Source: SKW197 sp049970095 (lineage in GTDB: Archaea; Thermoplasmatota; Thermoplasmata; Lutacidiplasmatales; SKW197). From it: a DNA stretch of 20,243 bases. The DNA lies in assembly GCA_049970095.1 (NCBI GenBank), contig JBMFNP010000029.1, positions 1 through 20,243 on the forward strand, written 5' to 3'. The position numbers and the translations under genes were made by a program. Below, piece after piece: positions 7,175-15,538 of the stretch. Position 1 is the first letter of the stretch. Every line of letters starts with the position of its first letter. The notes beneath the pieces were generated by a model. The model was not told the origin of the DNA, searched no databases, and was given only the letters and a program-made list of their open reading frames with translations.

Positions 7175-7675
7175 TTACCTCCTCAGTAGCATTTCTCCAA
7201 CCTTCTTAAATGCATTCTCAACATTCATTCCAGTTTTTGCACTTGTAAGAAAATGTGGCATTGCAAATTTTTCTGCAAATTTTTTTAGTTCCTCTTCACT
7301 CACCTCCCAATCTTGCAGGTCCGCCTTATTTCCCAGAAGCACTGCGGGTACCTTTCCCACAGAATTGTAGAGTGAATTGATCCAGGATTCCAACTTTTCA
7401 AAAGTGTCCTTGCGTGTAAGATCAAATACAAAGAGGGCAGCGTCTGTGCCTGAGTAATGGCCCTTGTGAAGTTCTTCATGGTATTTCTGTCCCAAGATAT
7501 CCCAGATTACCATCACAATCTCGTCTTCACCAATTACTACAGATTTTTTTGAAACACGGGCCCCTATTGTCTGGATATAACCCTCGTTAAAAGTGTTATA
7601 CACAAATCGCTGTACCAGGGCTGTTTTACCAACTGCCCCCTCACCCAGAAGGGCTATTTTTTTTATTTCCCGCAT
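7175..7675 (-). CDS. Ras/Rab-like small GTPase
   Basis: The 166-residue single-domain GTPase has all motifs intact: G1 GEGAVGKT (11-18), G2 Thr36, G3 WDILGQ (58-63, with the Ras-type catalytic Gln63), G4 NKAD (116-119) and G5 TSAK (144-147). There is no C-terminal prenylation Cys and no membrane segment, so it is soluble. The frame stays open upstream to 8023, but that part lies over the archaellin promoter and coding region on the other strand, so I start at ATG 7675, three residues before the first strand. A TATA-like TTTTTAT element (7701-7708) sits about 30 nt upstream. It is the first gene of a unit with V4R-DUF835 and is divergent from the archaellum operon; the two start codons are about 110 bp apart. 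The partner is unknown. Confidence 0.88.
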   Translation of the reverse strand: MREIKKIALLGEGAVGKTALVQRFVYNTFNEGYIQTIGARVSKKSVVIGEDEIVMVIWDILGQKYHEELHKGHYSGTDAALFVFDLTRKDTFEKLESWINSLYNSVGKVPAVLLGNKADLQDWEVSEEELKKFAEKFAMPHFLTSAKTGMNVENAFKKVGEMLLRR

Positions 7676-7731
7676 ATTAATTCTATAAATGGATTTTGTG
7701 ATAAAAATCTTTTGGCAACGGGTGTTGAAAA

Positions 7732-7740
7732 CATATAAAT
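7732..7740 (+). promoter_or_regulatory. TATA box of the archaellum operon
   Basis: CATATAAAT predicts a transcript start near 7762. The short leader then carries GGGAGG (7772-7777) and a TTG start at 7785. This is the only strong promoter seen ahead of the eight-gene operon. Confidence 0.6.
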
Positions 7741-7784
7741 ACCAAAACTCTATTAGGAGTTTCACTACTAAGGGAGGCGTTATC

Positions 7785-8480
7785 TTGAAACAGTACAGAA
7801 GGAAAAATAAGGACAGAAAAGGAAGCATGGGCATTGGCGCACTGATAGTTTTCATAGCGCTAGTGGTTGTGGCAGCAATCTCTGCTGTCGTTATAATCAA
7901 TACTGCAATTACGCTGAAGAACCAGGCAGAGAAGACAGGCGAAAGCATAAAACTCGCAATCCCAGAAGTGAAATCCGTGATTGGCGACCGTGACCCCACA
8001 AATTCGGGGACGCTCAGCCCCACTGTGGATTTTCTCTATCTCACGATGGTGGTAAACGGTGCAAAAACCCTTAACATGACAAACATGCGGATTCATATAA
8101 CCACATCTGCAAGCAATACCAGTGTTGACCTTATTCTGAATACTACAGCCCTGCAGGCAGCAGCAGACCCTGAGAATCCAACAGATGCTGAGTTGATAAG
8201 GGCAGCGGATAGCACACACTACAGTGCAAAGGAAGTGAGTCCATATTTGGGAAGTGGCTGGGACCCTGGTCTCGGTGTTTTCTATGTGAGCAGAAACACC
8301 ACACTCAAGATTTACATTGACCTGAGAAATGCACCTGATGGAATTGGAAAGCAATTGCCAGTGAATACAGATGTCACTATTACCTTTAACTCAGGTGACA
8401 ACAGTGCTGCCTACAAGGTACAGTTTAACACTGGCTATTCATATGGAGACGCTAAAATCATTGACTTCACTTTCACATGA
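7785..8480 (+). CDS. arlB1: Archaellin 1 (major filament subunit)
   Basis: This is a structural subunit of the archaellum filament. It has a class III signal peptide, RRKNKDRKG, with predicted cleavage after Gly13 by the prepilin/prearchaellin peptidase. The conserved hydrophobic helix MGIGALIVFIALVVVAAISA follows. The start is TTG at 7785, 7 nt after GGGAGG; no ATG lies between this site and the mature helix, and the upstream extension to 7689 crosses the promoter. Product 231 aa. The C-terminal beta domain shares landmarks with archaellin 2: ADSTHY, GSGWDP, LKIYIDLR and GIGKQLP. Four Asn-X-Ser/Thr sequons suggest glycosylation. The gene for the peptidase (ArlK/FlaK) is not in the window. 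Confidence 0.94.
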   Translation: MKQYRRKNKDRKGSMGIGALIVFIALVVVAAISAVVIINTAITLKNQAEKTGESIKLAIPEVKSVIGDRDPTNSGTLSPTVDFLYLTMVVNGAKTLNMTNMRIHITTSASNTSVDLILNTTALQAAADPENPTDAELIRAADSTHYSAKEVSPYLGSGWDPGLGVFYVSRNTTLKIYIDLRNAPDGIGKQLPVNTDVTITFNSGDNSAAYKVQFNTGYSYGDAKIIDFTFT

Positions 8481-8493
8481 GGAGGTGAAAAAA

Positions 8494-9216
8494 ATGCACA
8501 GATACAGAATAAGGAATATGCGCAAAAACAAGGATGGAGCAATTGGAATTGGCACTTTGATTGTTTTCATCGCCATGATACTTGTGGCAGCAATTGCTGC
8601 AGCAGTGATAATTTCTGCAGTGTTTTCACTCCAGCAGCAGGCAGAAAATGCTGCATCAGGTGCAAAGAACAAAGTGAGCAATGCACTCCAGGTAAGATTG
8701 ATAGAAGGGGTGAGAACTGGCACACCATTAAATAACACAATTGACTACCTTCAGATCCAAGTCTCTCTTGCGCCAGGAAGCAGTGCCATAAATATGGCAG
8801 ATGTAATAATCAAAGTTGTAACTGAAAAGAAAGAGAAAGATCTTTCATTGAACCAGTATGTGTTTCCAGGACCAAATCCAGAAACCCAGTATCTGACAGA
8901 CGCACAGGCACTTTCGCTTGCAGATAGCACTCATTATGCTGCAGAGGAAGTTCCTGGTGGGCAACTCAGCAGTGGCTGGGACCCCTACATCACTCCCTCA
9001 CATCCCAACCCCTCATACTTCCTTGCTGAAGGAAACATCCTCAAGATCTGGATAGACCTTCGTGGTGGGGGAGAAGGCATAGGCTCCCAGCTCTCTCCAT
9101 CCACATATTGCAAGATATCATTCATAATCACGACAGGTGGATTTGACACCTTTGAAACATTTACCACACCACCATCCTATGACACTGCAGCAATAATTGA
9201 CCTTACCTCCAGGTGA
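8494..9216 (+). CDS. arlB2: Archaellin 2
   Basis: The second archaellin has 240 aa. The leader MHRYRIRNMRKNKDG is cleaved after Gly15 (predicted), and the signature AIGIGTLIVFIAMILVAAIA follows. The ATG at 8494 is preceded by GGAGGTG (8481-8487) with a good gap; the frame upstream to 8371 is inside archaellin 1 in another frame and is not used. It is a tandem paralogue of archaellin 1, with shared C-terminal landmarks (ADSTHY, SSGWDP, LKIWIDLR, GIGSQL) but strongly diverged elsewhere. It has only one clear N-glycosylation sequon against four. It may be a minor or basal subunit, or an alternative filament protein; the sequence does not decide. Confidence 0.94.
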   Translation: MHRYRIRNMRKNKDGAIGIGTLIVFIAMILVAAIAAAVIISAVFSLQQQAENAASGAKNKVSNALQVRLIEGVRTGTPLNNTIDYLQIQVSLAPGSSAINMADVIIKVVTEKKEKDLSLNQYVFPGPNPETQYLTDAQALSLADSTHYAAEEVPGGQLSSGWDPYITPSHPNPSYFLAEGNILKIWIDLRGGGEGIGSQLSPSTYCKISFIITTGGFDTFETFTTPPSYDTAAIIDLTSR

Positions 9217-9223
9217 GTGGAAA

Positions 9224-10579
9224 ATGTCACCGTTATTTAAGAAGAAAGAAAAAGAGAGCCGTGAGGTGCAAAAGATCTCGGAACAGCCAGTAATTGAGAA
9301 GCCCAAGGAAGGCATATGTGCAAAGTGCGGAAGCACAAATCTAAGCTTTTTTGATGATGGTACAGGCAAATGTAATAGTTGTGGCAGAGTTTTCAACTGG
9401 AAGGAAAAATTGAGTGCCCAGCAACAAGCACCAGAGCCAGTACAGCAAGCACCCCAGCCACAACAAAACATCACGAGATTTTCAGAGGCACCCCCAACAC
9501 CCCAGGAATCTCAGAAAAATTCCAGTTCTGTCAGTTCTTCGGTTTCACCTCCACAACCCGCAATTCCCTCAGCAAACGAGAGCCAGGTTATAGAAACCCA
9601 AAAAGGAACCGAACCCCAAGAGTTTGTCCAGTCACAACAACAATCTCTCCCAGCCCAAACCCCACCTGTGCAGTCAATCAGCACCCCTATCATCACCACT
9701 GAGGGAGCCTTCAGACGCTCCGAAAAAATTGAAGAAACCCTTATGGACCTGAGGAACCGTGTGGAAAGAATAAATGACACCAGTGAAAGATACCGCCTGG
9801 AGATAAATGAAATAAAGGAAAGCATTACGAGGATAGAAAGCAAGCTCCATGAACTTACAGCTCTCTACGATGCAATTTCTGCACAGTTCAATCCCTTCAT
9901 TGATGTGGAATTCAAAAAGGAATCTGCAATCTCCGAGGTCTCCACTCCCGAGAAACTAGGCGAGGAACTCAGTGAGGCAATGATACTTGATAAAGTGGCA
10001 TGTCCAAAATGCGGAGAGTTGATTCCTGAGGATGCAAAGGTATGTCCAAAGTGCGGTGCCCCTATGCAAATCTCAGAGGATTCACAGTCCGGCAAACCAG
10101 AAAACCCACCATCCACACCAGTAGAATCTCCGTCATATCCATCTTCGGCGGTAGGGCAGACATTACCACAGATGAATGTTATGCCAGGTACTCAGCAAAA
10201 ATTCGGTCCCCTTTTACAGAAAATTGGCTCCGATTACAGGAGTTCACTTCTGGCAATGCGATGGATAGAGTACCTTCTTGAGAGAGTTGACCTTGCGGAC
10301 CTTCCGCAGGTGCTGGACTACTACAGAAAAATAAACTGGATAAGCAATGAAGTGAAGGCAGACATACTCTGGAAGATAAAGGGAATTAAAATTGAAAAGA
10401 AAATCCAGAAATCTGATGCGAAGGACGGATGGAGGTTATCAATTAACGACCATCTTAAAACCCTGATGTTTATTGAAATGCTGCGGGGTACACAGATAGA
10501 TAAGCAGACCCTGGAAGACCTTGAAAGGGAGATGGAGAGGTTAAAGAAGAACAACCTGGAGGATTTTTATGGGCTATAG
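9224..10579 (+). CDS. ArlC/D/E-type fusion protein with two zinc ribbons
   Basis: This is a cytosolic archaellum adaptor of the FlaC/D/E kind, which forms the ring around the motor and in other euryarchaea receives the chemotaxis signal through CheF. Order in 451 residues: a TFIIB-like zinc ribbon with C32, C35, C50, C53; a Pro/Gln/Ser-rich linker (about 64-160); a FlaC-like coiled coil (about 163-220); a second zinc ribbon with C260, C263, C274, C277; another Pro/Ser linker (about 283-325); and a C-terminal FlaD/E domain (about 335-395, with MRWIEYLLERV and LDYYRKINWIS). A final charged helix ends the protein. ATG 9224 lies after AGGTGAG and overlaps nothing; the upstream frame to 9197 is inside archaellin 2. 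It occupies the position of arlC-D-E in other genomes. No cheF is nearby. Confidence 0.85.
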   Translation: MSPLFKKKEKESREVQKISEQPVIEKPKEGICAKCGSTNLSFFDDGTGKCNSCGRVFNWKEKLSAQQQAPEPVQQAPQPQQNITRFSEAPPTPQESQKNSSSVSSSVSPPQPAIPSANESQVIETQKGTEPQEFVQSQQQSLPAQTPPVQSISTPIITTEGAFRRSEKIEETLMDLRNRVERINDTSERYRLEINEIKESITRIESKLHELTALYDAISAQFNPFIDVEFKKESAISEVSTPEKLGEELSEAMILDKVACPKCGELIPEDAKVCPKCGAPMQISEDSQSGKPENPPSTPVESPSYPSSAVGQTLPQMNVMPGTQQKFGPLLQKIGSDYRSSLLAMRWIEYLLERVDLADLPQVLDYYRKINWISNEVKADILWKIKGIKIEKKIQKSDAKDGWRLSINDHLKTLMFIEMLRGTQIDKQTLEDLEREMERLKKNNLEDFYGL

Positions 10580-10988
10580 CGTGGCTGTTGCCTCAGCCAT
10601 ACTCTTTACTTCTTTGCTTCTCTCTTTTTCCTTCATTTACGCAGGTGTTAATTTCTCACTGGATGCTGTTCAGGAAGGCTTCAACCAGAGCATAGAGATA
10701 AGGGAAAGCAAAATCCACACCTCATTGACTGCAGTTTTCTGGAATCTGAGCATGCCAGAAACCGAAATTCAGCTTCTCAACAATGGCAGTGTTGAGTTAA
10801 ATACAAACACAATTGATATTCTGGTAAATGGAGTGCTTCAGAAAGAAAACACAACCCTTTTAGTAAACGGACAGATTTCCGCAGTATGCTATCCAGGAGA
10901 AATTCTTACAATCAAAATAACAAATCTTACAGCAGTGCCGGAGAAGGTAAAAATCGTGGCTGGAAATGGAGCATATACAGTAATATAA
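10569..10988 (+). CDS. arlF: Archaellum protein ArlF (stator-associated)
   Basis: The 139-residue protein has one N-terminal membrane helix (about 5-27, SVAVASAILFTSLLLSFSF) and a secreted beta-sandwich domain. ArlF and ArlG together form the extracytoplasmic stator that anchors the motor to the S-layer. The VASAILFT segment resembles an archaellin-type hydrophobic helix without a cleavable leader. Four or more Asn-X-Ser/Thr sequons are in the outer domain. GGAGGA (10558-10563) precedes ATG 10569, and the gene overlaps the 3' end of the fusion gene by 11 nt, so translational coupling is likely. Confidence 0.85.
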   Translation: MGYSVAVASAILFTSLLLSFSFIYAGVNFSLDAVQEGFNQSIEIRESKIHTSLTAVFWNLSMPETEIQLLNNGSVELNTNTIDILVNGVLQKENTTLLVNGQISAVCYPGEILTIKITNLTAVPEKVKIVAGNGAYTVI

Positions 10989-11000
10989 TCTGGTGAAAAA

Positions 11001-11492
11001 ATGCCAGCAACTGCAGCATCTCACATGATATTTTTCATAGGCGCAATAATAGTTTCAAGCATTCTCTCAGCGGTGTTCATTGGTGTCTCTCTCCAGTTTA
11101 AGGACGGAATTGAGGCAAGAAGTGACGCACTCAACAAACAACTCAGAACGAGCATTGATATCATTAATGACCCGCGTGCAGTTCCTTACGATCCAAACAA
11201 CATTACAATAATTCTATACATAAAAAATACTGGTTCAACCACAATCTCCGTTTCCACACTCACCCTTGAAATTAATGGCACGATGTATGGATACACATCT
11301 GGTGCCGCTACTGGCACTACATTTAATGACACACGCATTGTTTCACCCTCTGGTGCAGAGGAATGGATCCCTGAAGCCACGCTCATGGTGAAGGTTACAC
11401 TTGTCTCTCCACTCGTCTCTGGAAGCTTGTGTCTTGTCAAAGCCACTGTTGAATATGGTGCATGTGCTACATTCTCTTTCAGGGTGGGGTGA
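11001..11492 (+). CDS. arlG: Archaellum protein ArlG (stator filament)
   Basis: The 163-residue protein has a single N-terminal membrane helix (about 8-30, HMIFFIGAIIVSSILSAVFI). A beta-sandwich like the archaellin C-terminal domain follows, with the core ITIILYIKNTGSTTISVSTLTLEING. It is the partner of ArlF; in characterised archaea ArlG forms a short pseudoperiplasmic filament capped by ArlF at the S-layer. GGTGA (10992-10996) lies 4 nt before ATG 11001. It is shortly followed by arlH. Confidence 0.85.
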   Translation: MPATAASHMIFFIGAIIVSSILSAVFIGVSLQFKDGIEARSDALNKQLRTSIDIINDPRAVPYDPNNITIILYIKNTGSTTISVSTLTLEINGTMYGYTSGAATGTTFNDTRIVSPSGAEEWIPEATLMVKVTLVSPLVSGSLCLVKATVEYGACATFSFRVG

Positions 11493-11496
11493 GGGA

Positions 11497-12195
11497 ATGA
11501 ATGAGCGGATTTTCTCAATAGAAATTCCGAGGGATGGTTTGCACCGAAGGCTGGGTGGCGGTATACCTGTGGGTACAATTACCGCAATCACTGGAAAGCA
11601 TGGCGCTGGAAAGAGTGCAATTGCCCAGCGTTTCCTTTACGGACTGCTCAAGAATAATTACAGAATCACATACATCTCCACTGAGCTTACCACGAAGGGG
11701 TTGATTGACCAGATGCAATCCCTGGATTATCAGGTACTAGAATATCTCACATCCAGACACCTGCTTTTTATACCTGTATTTCCGCTCATTGGCAAGAGTA
11801 TCCCGAGAAAGGATTTTCTCACCCGATTAATGGCTGCAAAAAAACTGTTTGAAAGCCAGATATGCATCATAGATACCTTTTCCTCACTGGTTAAGGACCA
11901 GCTTACACCTGAAACCGCACTGGATGCAATGGCATTCTTCAAGAAGATTGTTGCAGGAAACCGTGCTGTAATCCTCACATTTGAAACGGGAGAACTTGCG
12001 AAGGAGGTGGAAAGTGCAATTTTTTCTGCAGTAGATATTCTGATAGAAATTGAGAAAAGTTTTGGCGAGGGTGAAATCCAGAGAATGATGACAATCACAA
12101 GATATACAAATGCCCAGGATTATGTGGGAAGTGTTATCGGGTTTAGGGTTGAGGCAAAACGGGGAATTATTGTAGACATAACTACGGTGGCTTAG
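11497..12195 (+). CDS. arlH: Archaellum ATPase-like regulator ArlH
   Basis: The 232-residue KaiC/RecA-like protein binds ATP and associates with the ArlI motor and the cytosolic ring. Walker A is GKHGAGKS (33-40) and the Walker B-like strand is ICIIDTFS (about 122-129). The start is ATG 11497, 4 nt after the arlG stop and just after GGTGAGG; the frame upstream to 11401 overlaps arlG and is rejected. The first residues (ERIFSIEIPRDGLHRRLGGGIP) match the typical beginning of FlaH. Confidence 0.93.
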   Translation: MNERIFSIEIPRDGLHRRLGGGIPVGTITAITGKHGAGKSAIAQRFLYGLLKNNYRITYISTELTTKGLIDQMQSLDYQVLEYLTSRHLLFIPVFPLIGKSIPRKDFLTRLMAAKKLFESQICIIDTFSSLVKDQLTPETALDAMAFFKKIVAGNRAVILTFETGELAKEVESAIFSAVDILIEIEKSFGEGEIQRMMTITRYTNAQDYVGSVIGFRVEAKRGIIVDITTVA

Positions 12196-12196
12196 T

Positions 12197-13855
12197 ATGC
12201 CAACACTGGAAGAAGTAATTGCAAAAAATCCACATTTAGGAGATTATCTCAATCAGTTAGCAGGAAAGGGAATCCCAAAACCCGTGTTCATGGAGCGCCT
12301 CACGGAGGATGTGGCTCGCCAGAAAAATCCGAACATAATCTACCCAGTGGGTGACCCAATTTTTATTCATATTTACAGACCGAATGGATATTACTATGTA
12401 GTTATTGAGCCTTCGCTCTCCCCAGAACTTGAAGCAAAATACAACCAGATGCTTGAGATGATGCTAAAGTATGCAACAAGGTTTGAGGACACACCTGAAA
12501 AAAAAGAAGAATTTGAGGTATTAATTGACAAACTGATAAACCACATCACTCGTGTGGAAGAAAGGGGCAGAAGGTTTTTCAGAAAGCTGGAATTTGAAAA
12601 AATTCAGGTGACAAAATCTGAACTTGAAATTCTCAAATATCATATTAAGAAAAATATTCTGGAAAATGGAAAGATTGAGCCAATGATAAGAGATCCCTAT
12701 ATCGAAGACATTCACTGTGTGGGCACCACTGAAATCCACATCACGCACAAACTTTTCGGAATGATCGCCACAAATCTCAGGTTTGCCAGTTCTCTGGAAA
12801 TTGATGAGTTTCTGAGAAATATGACCGAAAGAATTGGACATCCTGTAAGTGATGCAAGGCCTGTTGTAGATGCGGCCCTCCCTGACGGCTCCAGATTGAA
12901 TGTTATATACAGTGAGGATGTGAGCATGCGGGGCCCCAGTTTCACAATCAGGAAATTCTCAGAGAAACCTTACACCTTACCGCGTCTTGTTGCATGGAAT
13001 ACCATGAGCGCTGAAATGGCAGGCTTCCTCTGGCTTTGTATTGAAAATGGAATCAACGCTTTCATCTGTGGAGAAACAGCGTCTGGGAAAACAACTACAT
13101 TAAACGCGCTCATTCCATTTATCAACCACAAGTACAAGGTGTATTCAGCTGAAGACACACCTGAGATCATATCTCCGCACAAAGTGTGGCAGAGAATGCT
13201 CACCCGTGAGAGTGTCCAGGAAAGTGCAAGGGTGGAGATGTATGATCTTCTGAGGGCGGCACTGAGAAGCAGGCCAAATTTCATAATTGTGGGCGAAATC
13301 CGAGGAAAGGAAGGTTTTGTAGCATTCCAGGCAATGCAAACCGGGCATTATGTGCTCTCTACCTTCCATGCCCCTTCTGTGAAACAACTTATCCAGAGGT
13401 TTGTAGGTGATCCTATAAACATCCCAGAAAGGTTCATGGATAACCTCAATCTTGTTGTATTCCAGCAAAATGTATATGAAGGGGGGAGAGTGATGCGCAG
13501 ATGCATTTCAATTGATGAAATTCTGAAGTATTCCAAGGAAAAAGGAGGTGTGCTTACCAGAAACATGTTTATGTGGGAACCAGACAGGGATCTCTTCTTT
13601 TTCAATGGAATAAATAATTCCTACATTCTTGAAGAGAAAATTGCTCGGAGATTGAAATATAAGGATAAGGCACTTATCTACAGAGATATGGAGGCAAGAG
13701 CAAAGGTAATCCAGAAACTTGTTGAGGCACGAATTTTCGACTATGATCTACTTAACAGAATTTTAGATGAATATTTTGAGCGGAACATAGATAGCATAAG
13801 AAATCCAGAGGAATATGTAAAAGAATTTGAAAGGTTGATAAAGGAGGTAACATGA
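12197..13855 (+). CDS. arlI: Archaellum motor ATPase ArlI
   Basis: This is a hexameric type II/IV secretion-family ATPase that powers assembly and rotation of the archaellum from the cytosolic face of the membrane. 552 residues. The N-terminal region to about 260 holds the membrane/ArlJ-interacting domain. The RecA-like domain contains Walker A GETASGKTTT (about 291-300), an Asp box (SAEDTPEI), Walker B IIVGEIRG (about 363-370) and a His box (STFHAPS). The ATG is 1 nt after the arlH stop. It overlaps arlJ by ATGA. Confidence 0.96.
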   Translation: MPTLEEVIAKNPHLGDYLNQLAGKGIPKPVFMERLTEDVARQKNPNIIYPVGDPIFIHIYRPNGYYYVVIEPSLSPELEAKYNQMLEMMLKYATRFEDTPEKKEEFEVLIDKLINHITRVEERGRRFFRKLEFEKIQVTKSELEILKYHIKKNILENGKIEPMIRDPYIEDIHCVGTTEIHITHKLFGMIATNLRFASSLEIDEFLRNMTERIGHPVSDARPVVDAALPDGSRLNVIYSEDVSMRGPSFTIRKFSEKPYTLPRLVAWNTMSAEMAGFLWLCIENGINAFICGETASGKTTTLNALIPFINHKYKVYSAEDTPEIISPHKVWQRMLTRESVQESARVEMYDLLRAALRSRPNFIIVGEIRGKEGFVAFQAMQTGHYVLSTFHAPSVKQLIQRFVGDPINIPERFMDNLNLVVFQQNVYEGGRVMRRCISIDEILKYSKEKGGVLTRNMFMWEPDRDLFFFNGINNSYILEEKIARRLKYKDKALIYRDMEARAKVIQKLVEARIFDYDLLNRILDEYFERNIDSIRNPEEYVKEFERLIKEVT

Positions 13856-15519
13856 TAGAGCGTTTCAAAAAAGCATATCTCTGGATGGAAATTTCACCAA
13901 AGGATTACATCCTCACAAGGATTCTACCAGTTTTCCTGTTTACTGCTGTGATGATTATTTCCATTATGATTTTAAGTCCAACGCTGCTCCAGGACTGGTT
14001 GTATTACCTTCTATTTGTGGGTATCCCAGTGTTTGTCTGCATTTACACAATCCTTCACCCCCTCATAATTTATGAGCGGCTTGGAAAGTCAATTGATGAG
14101 GATATGCACCTTTTTGTTACACGGCTGGGTGTGCTTTCTGTGGCATATGTCACCAGAAAGGAAATATTTGATATCCTGGGGGAGATGAAGGAGTACAGGG
14201 CACTTGCAAGAGAAGTTAAAAAGGTTTATGACCTGATGAGCAAATGGAACATAGCACTCCAGAAGGCATGTCGTCTTGTGGCAGAGATGACCCCAAGTGT
14301 GCTTTTTTCTGATTTTCTTACCAGAATGGCACATGCAATAGAAACAGGAGAATCTGCAGAGAAGTTTGCAGAAAATGAGCAGAAAGCCACAATGGAAGAA
14401 TTTGTTGTAAAATATCGTGCAAGCTTAAATGCTGTAGATATAATGAATGAGGTGTTCACATCTTTTGCGATTGTGGTTATCTTCATTTTTGTATTTGTTT
14501 TTATACTTCCATTTCTTGTCGGTGAGAGTGCATTTCTCCTGCTTGCAGGTGCATCACTTCTTTTTGTGCTTGGCGAAGTGTTTTTTCTATATTTCTTTGC
14601 AACCATTGTGCCTGGAGAACACATATGGCAGACATCTGGTATTCAAACTGGAAGGGAGAAGCGGTTGAACCGAATTTTCAGTTACAGTGTGCTTGGTGTT
14701 GTTCTGATGGTTTTCCCATGTGCTGTGCTCTATGTGCTCTGGGCAGTTCCGCTTTATGTTCTCGTGCCCATTGTGTTTTCACCGCTGGCTATAACAGGAT
14801 ATCTTGCCGATAAGGAAGAAGCGATTATTGTAAGAAGGGATGAAAACTTTCCCTCATTTATTCGCTCACTTGGAAGTTCTGCGGGCGCGATGGGCAAGGA
14901 AACCACATATGCACTCAAAAAACTCAGACAGTACAGGTTTGGACCACTCACAAAAAATATAGATGACCTTTACAAGCGACTAAATCTCAGAATAAACAAA
15001 AATTATTCCTGGAAACTTTTTGGTATAGAGAGTGGAAGTGATCTGATTTCAAAATTCAATGCATTGTATGTGGAAGGGACACATATTGGTGGGAATCCAA
15101 AAACCATAAGCCAGATTATCAGCGATAACTTCCTGATCATTTTAGGATTGAGAAAGCAGAAATACCAGGTGAGTGCGACCACTTCTGGGATTTTGTACGG
15201 GTTGACGGTGGGAATTACCTTTCCACTTTACATTTCCCTCTACCTTTCATATTGGATACAGAAGTTAATGAACAGTGTTGCACCCCCTGAAGAGTATCCT
15301 TTTCTGAACATACTGCACGGCACAGTTTTTAATACTTTCTGGCTGACAATAATTTCCATCTTTGTGGTTTCCCTGCATTCCTTTCTTTCAGCCTACATGC
15401 TTAAAATTCTCAAGGGTAGCCATCCATATGTAATGTTAAAACACTTCTGTATAATGATGTGGTTGTCAGGAGTGACCGCCTGGGTATCAATATACATGAT
15501 GCAGATGCTTCTCCCCTAA
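13852..15519 (+). CDS. arlJ: Archaellum membrane platform protein ArlJ
   Basis: This polytopic TadC/FlaJ-type platform protein couples the ArlI ATPase to the filament. 555 residues. Hydrophobic segments: two near the N-terminus (about 24-65), a pair at about 202-250, another pair at about 275-315, and three in the C-terminal third (about 445-470, 490-515, 530-553). Conserved-looking cytosolic loops are at about 95-190 and 320-430, including NFPSFIRSLGSSAGAMG. GGAGGT sits 4 nt before the ATG, which overlaps the arlI stop by 4 nt. It is the last gene of the operon and ends tail to tail with tRNA-Cys 20 bp away. Confidence 0.95.
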   Translation: MIERFKKAYLWMEISPKDYILTRILPVFLFTAVMIISIMILSPTLLQDWLYYLLFVGIPVFVCIYTILHPLIIYERLGKSIDEDMHLFVTRLGVLSVAYVTRKEIFDILGEMKEYRALAREVKKVYDLMSKWNIALQKACRLVAEMTPSVLFSDFLTRMAHAIETGESAEKFAENEQKATMEEFVVKYRASLNAVDIMNEVFTSFAIVVIFIFVFVFILPFLVGESAFLLLAGASLLFVLGEVFFLYFFATIVPGEHIWQTSGIQTGREKRLNRIFSYSVLGVVLMVFPCAVLYVLWAVPLYVLVPIVFSPLAITGYLADKEEAIIVRRDENFPSFIRSLGSSAGAMGKETTYALKKLRQYRFGPLTKNIDDLYKRLNLRINKNYSWKLFGIESGSDLISKFNALYVEGTHIGGNPKTISQIISDNFLIILGLRKQKYQVSATTSGILYGLTVGITFPLYISLYLSYWIQKLMNSVAPPEEYPFLNILHGTVFNTFWLTIISIFVVSLHSFLSAYMLKILKGSHPYVMLKHFCIMMWLSGVTAWVSIYMMQMLLP

Positions 15520-15538
15520 CTTTCGCTCAGCAGTGAAA

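Noticed and set aside
7676..8023. N-terminal extension of the GTPase frame with a hydrophobic stretch
   Set aside because: It is antisense to the archaellin signal helix and covers the archaellum promoter; the GTPase fold begins right after ATG 7675.
9410..9690. Low-complexity Pro/Gln/Ser stretch considered as a possible frameshift or repeat array
   Set aside because: The frame is continuous between two well-defined domains and the composition fits a flexible linker; there is no regular DNA repeat.
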